A stretch of 5,912 bases of DNA, from the NCBI GenBank assembly GCA_002369295.1, contig DFDR01000235.1, positions 1 through 5,912 of the forward strand. The letters run 5' to 3'. Shown here one piece after another: positions 5,026 through 5,912 of this stretch. Both the position numbers and the translations under genes were made by a program. Within the stretch, counting starts at the first letter, position 1, and each line of letters opens with the position of its first letter. Source of the DNA: Desulfovibrionaceae bacterium UBA3823 (GTDB taxonomy: Bacteria > Desulfobacterota > Desulfovibrionia > Desulfovibrionales > Desulfovibrionaceae). Under the pieces are notes generated by a model. The model saw nothing but the letters and a program-made list of their open reading frames with translations. It was not told the origin of the DNA and ran no database searches.

Positions 5026-5912
5026 ATGTCCGGCTCCTCCTTCCTTTCCCCCCTTGCCGAAACGCCTGCCTGGCTTTCCTTCCGCGGCCTGCGCGCGCGC
5101 CAGCGCAAGGCTGGCCTGCTGGCCTGCTGCCTGCTCGTCGTCGGCCTTGCCGTCCTCGTCGACGGCCTCGTCTCCCAGATGCGCGGAGGCGGCAGCTTCC
5201 GCATCGAGATGCTGGCCGGCACGGCCGAGCCCGTCTCCGGACCTCAGGCGAGCCTCACCGCCACCGAAAAGGACATGGAGGCCTTCCCCATACCCGCCGA
5301 TGCGCCTCTGAACTTCGAGTTCGACGGCTTCTTCTCCAGCTACTGGTTCGGCACCGGCATGTGGCGCGGACGCATCCGCGCCTTCGAGTACGCGGAAAGC
5401 GGGATCTACGGCATGGCGGTCGGCATCCGGGGCACGCCCTCCGCGGCCCACCAGACCTACACCGTCGTGGTGGCGCGCTCGGAAGAGGAGCTCAACGCCA
5501 TGAGCCTCTCCTTCGTGCGCCGCTTCACCGGCTGGAACCCCTTCTACGTGGCCATGGCCCTCGTGGCGGCTGGCCTTGCGGCAAGCGTGCTCGCCTTCCT
5601 GCTCGGCAGGCGCTGCGACGGCCTGACGCGCTCTCTCGGCCTTGCCGAGATATTCCGCACCCAGGACGAAGGGGACTTTTTGCGCGTCTTCATGGTGACG
5701 GGCCTGCGCAAGGCAGAAGGAAAGAACTTCGTTGCCTGGGACGCCAATCTCGGGCGCCTTGGCAAGGTGCTCAACGACGGCACGCGCGCCGGCGTCACGG
5801 AATGCCTCTTTGTCAAGGATGCGGGACGGCTCCCCAGGAAGGGCGACTTCGTGGCCGTCTGGGATCCCGTGGCCCGCGCAGGCCAGCCTGAAGACCCAGG
5901 CCAGGGACAGGG
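5026..5912 (+). CDS. Unrecognised protein with two membrane segments and an extracytoplasmic domain, C-terminus cut by window edge
   Basis: The frame is open from ATG 5026 to the window end, 295 residues so far. A cytoplasmic-looking N-terminus rich in Arg and Lys (RGLRARQRKAG, 20-30) precedes a membrane helix about 29-50. An extracytoplasmic domain at 51-170 contains an aromatic patch (NFEFDGFFSSYWFGTGMWRG, 96-115) and beta-like segments. A second helix lies about 172-194. The cytoplasmic C-terminal part has a probable small beta domain (GDFLRVFMV near 216-224, LFVKDAGRLPRKGDFVAVWDP near 261-281) and then a Pro/Gly/Gln-rich stretch. The ribosome site is weak (GCGGG, 8 bases upstream), but no better in-frame start is seen and a later start would lose the first helix. 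It lies after the tandem hairpins, so it is probably a separate unit; no clear promoter was found in 4972-5025. The topology resembles a membrane-anchored sensor or an envelope-assembly protein, but no family motif was identified. Confidence 0.75.
   Translation, partial: MSGSSFLSPLAETPAWLSFRGLRARQRKAGLLACCLLVVGLAVLVDGLVSQMRGGGSFRIEMLAGTAEPVSGPQASLTATEKDMEAFPIPADAPLNFEFDGFFSSYWFGTGMWRGRIRAFEYAESGIYGMAVGIRGTPSAAHQTYTVVVARSEEELNAMSLSFVRRFTGWNPFYVAMALVAAGLAASVLAFLLGRRCDGLTRSLGLAEIFRTQDEGDFLRVFMVTGLRKAEGKNFVAWDANLGRLGKVLNDGTRAGVTECLFVKDAGRLPRKGDFVAVWDPVARAGQPEDPGQGQ

Noticed and set aside
3855..5222. Minus-strand open frame of 455 codons
   Set aside because: It crosses two good plus-strand genes and three hairpins, and has no plausible ribosome site or domain.
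4932..5891. Plus-strand open frame of 319 codons overlapping the last gene in another frame
   Set aside because: Its Arg/Pro/His-rich translation has no membrane helices or motifs, and its start sits inside a terminator stem. The frame from 5026 gives coherent topology.

Overview
The window is GC-rich, tightly packed bacterial DNA with strong C/G preference at third codon positions. A membrane-bound sigma-54 activator, a textbook -24/-12 promoter and a TauE/SafE transporter next to a lipoprotein together suggest a Desulfovibrionaceae sulfate or sulfite reducer (Desulfovibrio or Bilophila-like). That taxonomic call is inference from gene content and style, not from a marker gene. From memory, the order sigma-54 regulator / small protein / membrane protein / lipoprotein resembles the DVU0151-DVU0145 region of Desulfovibrio vulgaris, but this was not checked.

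Layout. Positions 2232 to 1 (minus strand, running off the left edge) encode a transmembrane sensor: an N-terminal membrane segment, a large Cache-like periplasmic domain, a second membrane segment, HAMP, and a sigma-54-interacting AAA+ domain. Its C-terminal DNA-binding domain lies outside the window. Positions 2233-2444 form a divergent control region. It holds a near-perfect sigma-54 promoter pointing right, a candidate sigma-70-type promoter pointing left, and inverted and direct repeats that could be activator sites.

To the right is a probable operon: a 99-residue small membrane protein (2445-2744), a TauE/SafE-type transporter (2759-3820) and a duplicated-domain lipoprotein (3846-4439). 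A strong hairpin follows (4455-4492), then a 108-residue two-helix membrane protein (4539-4865). Two hairpins at 4884-4963 end this unit. A further gene (5026 to beyond 5912) encodes an unrecognised protein with two membrane segments and an extracytoplasmic domain.

Working model (inference): the sensor detects an extracytoplasmic small molecule and, through sigma-54 RNA polymerase, switches on a transporter module for a sulfur oxyanion or small organic anion. The small membrane protein and lipoprotein would be envelope partners of the transporter. The sensor's sigma-54 contact loop reads GAFTEA instead of GAFTGA, the most unusual residue-level feature seen here. No RNA genes, CRISPR arrays, insertion sequences or attachment sites were recognised.
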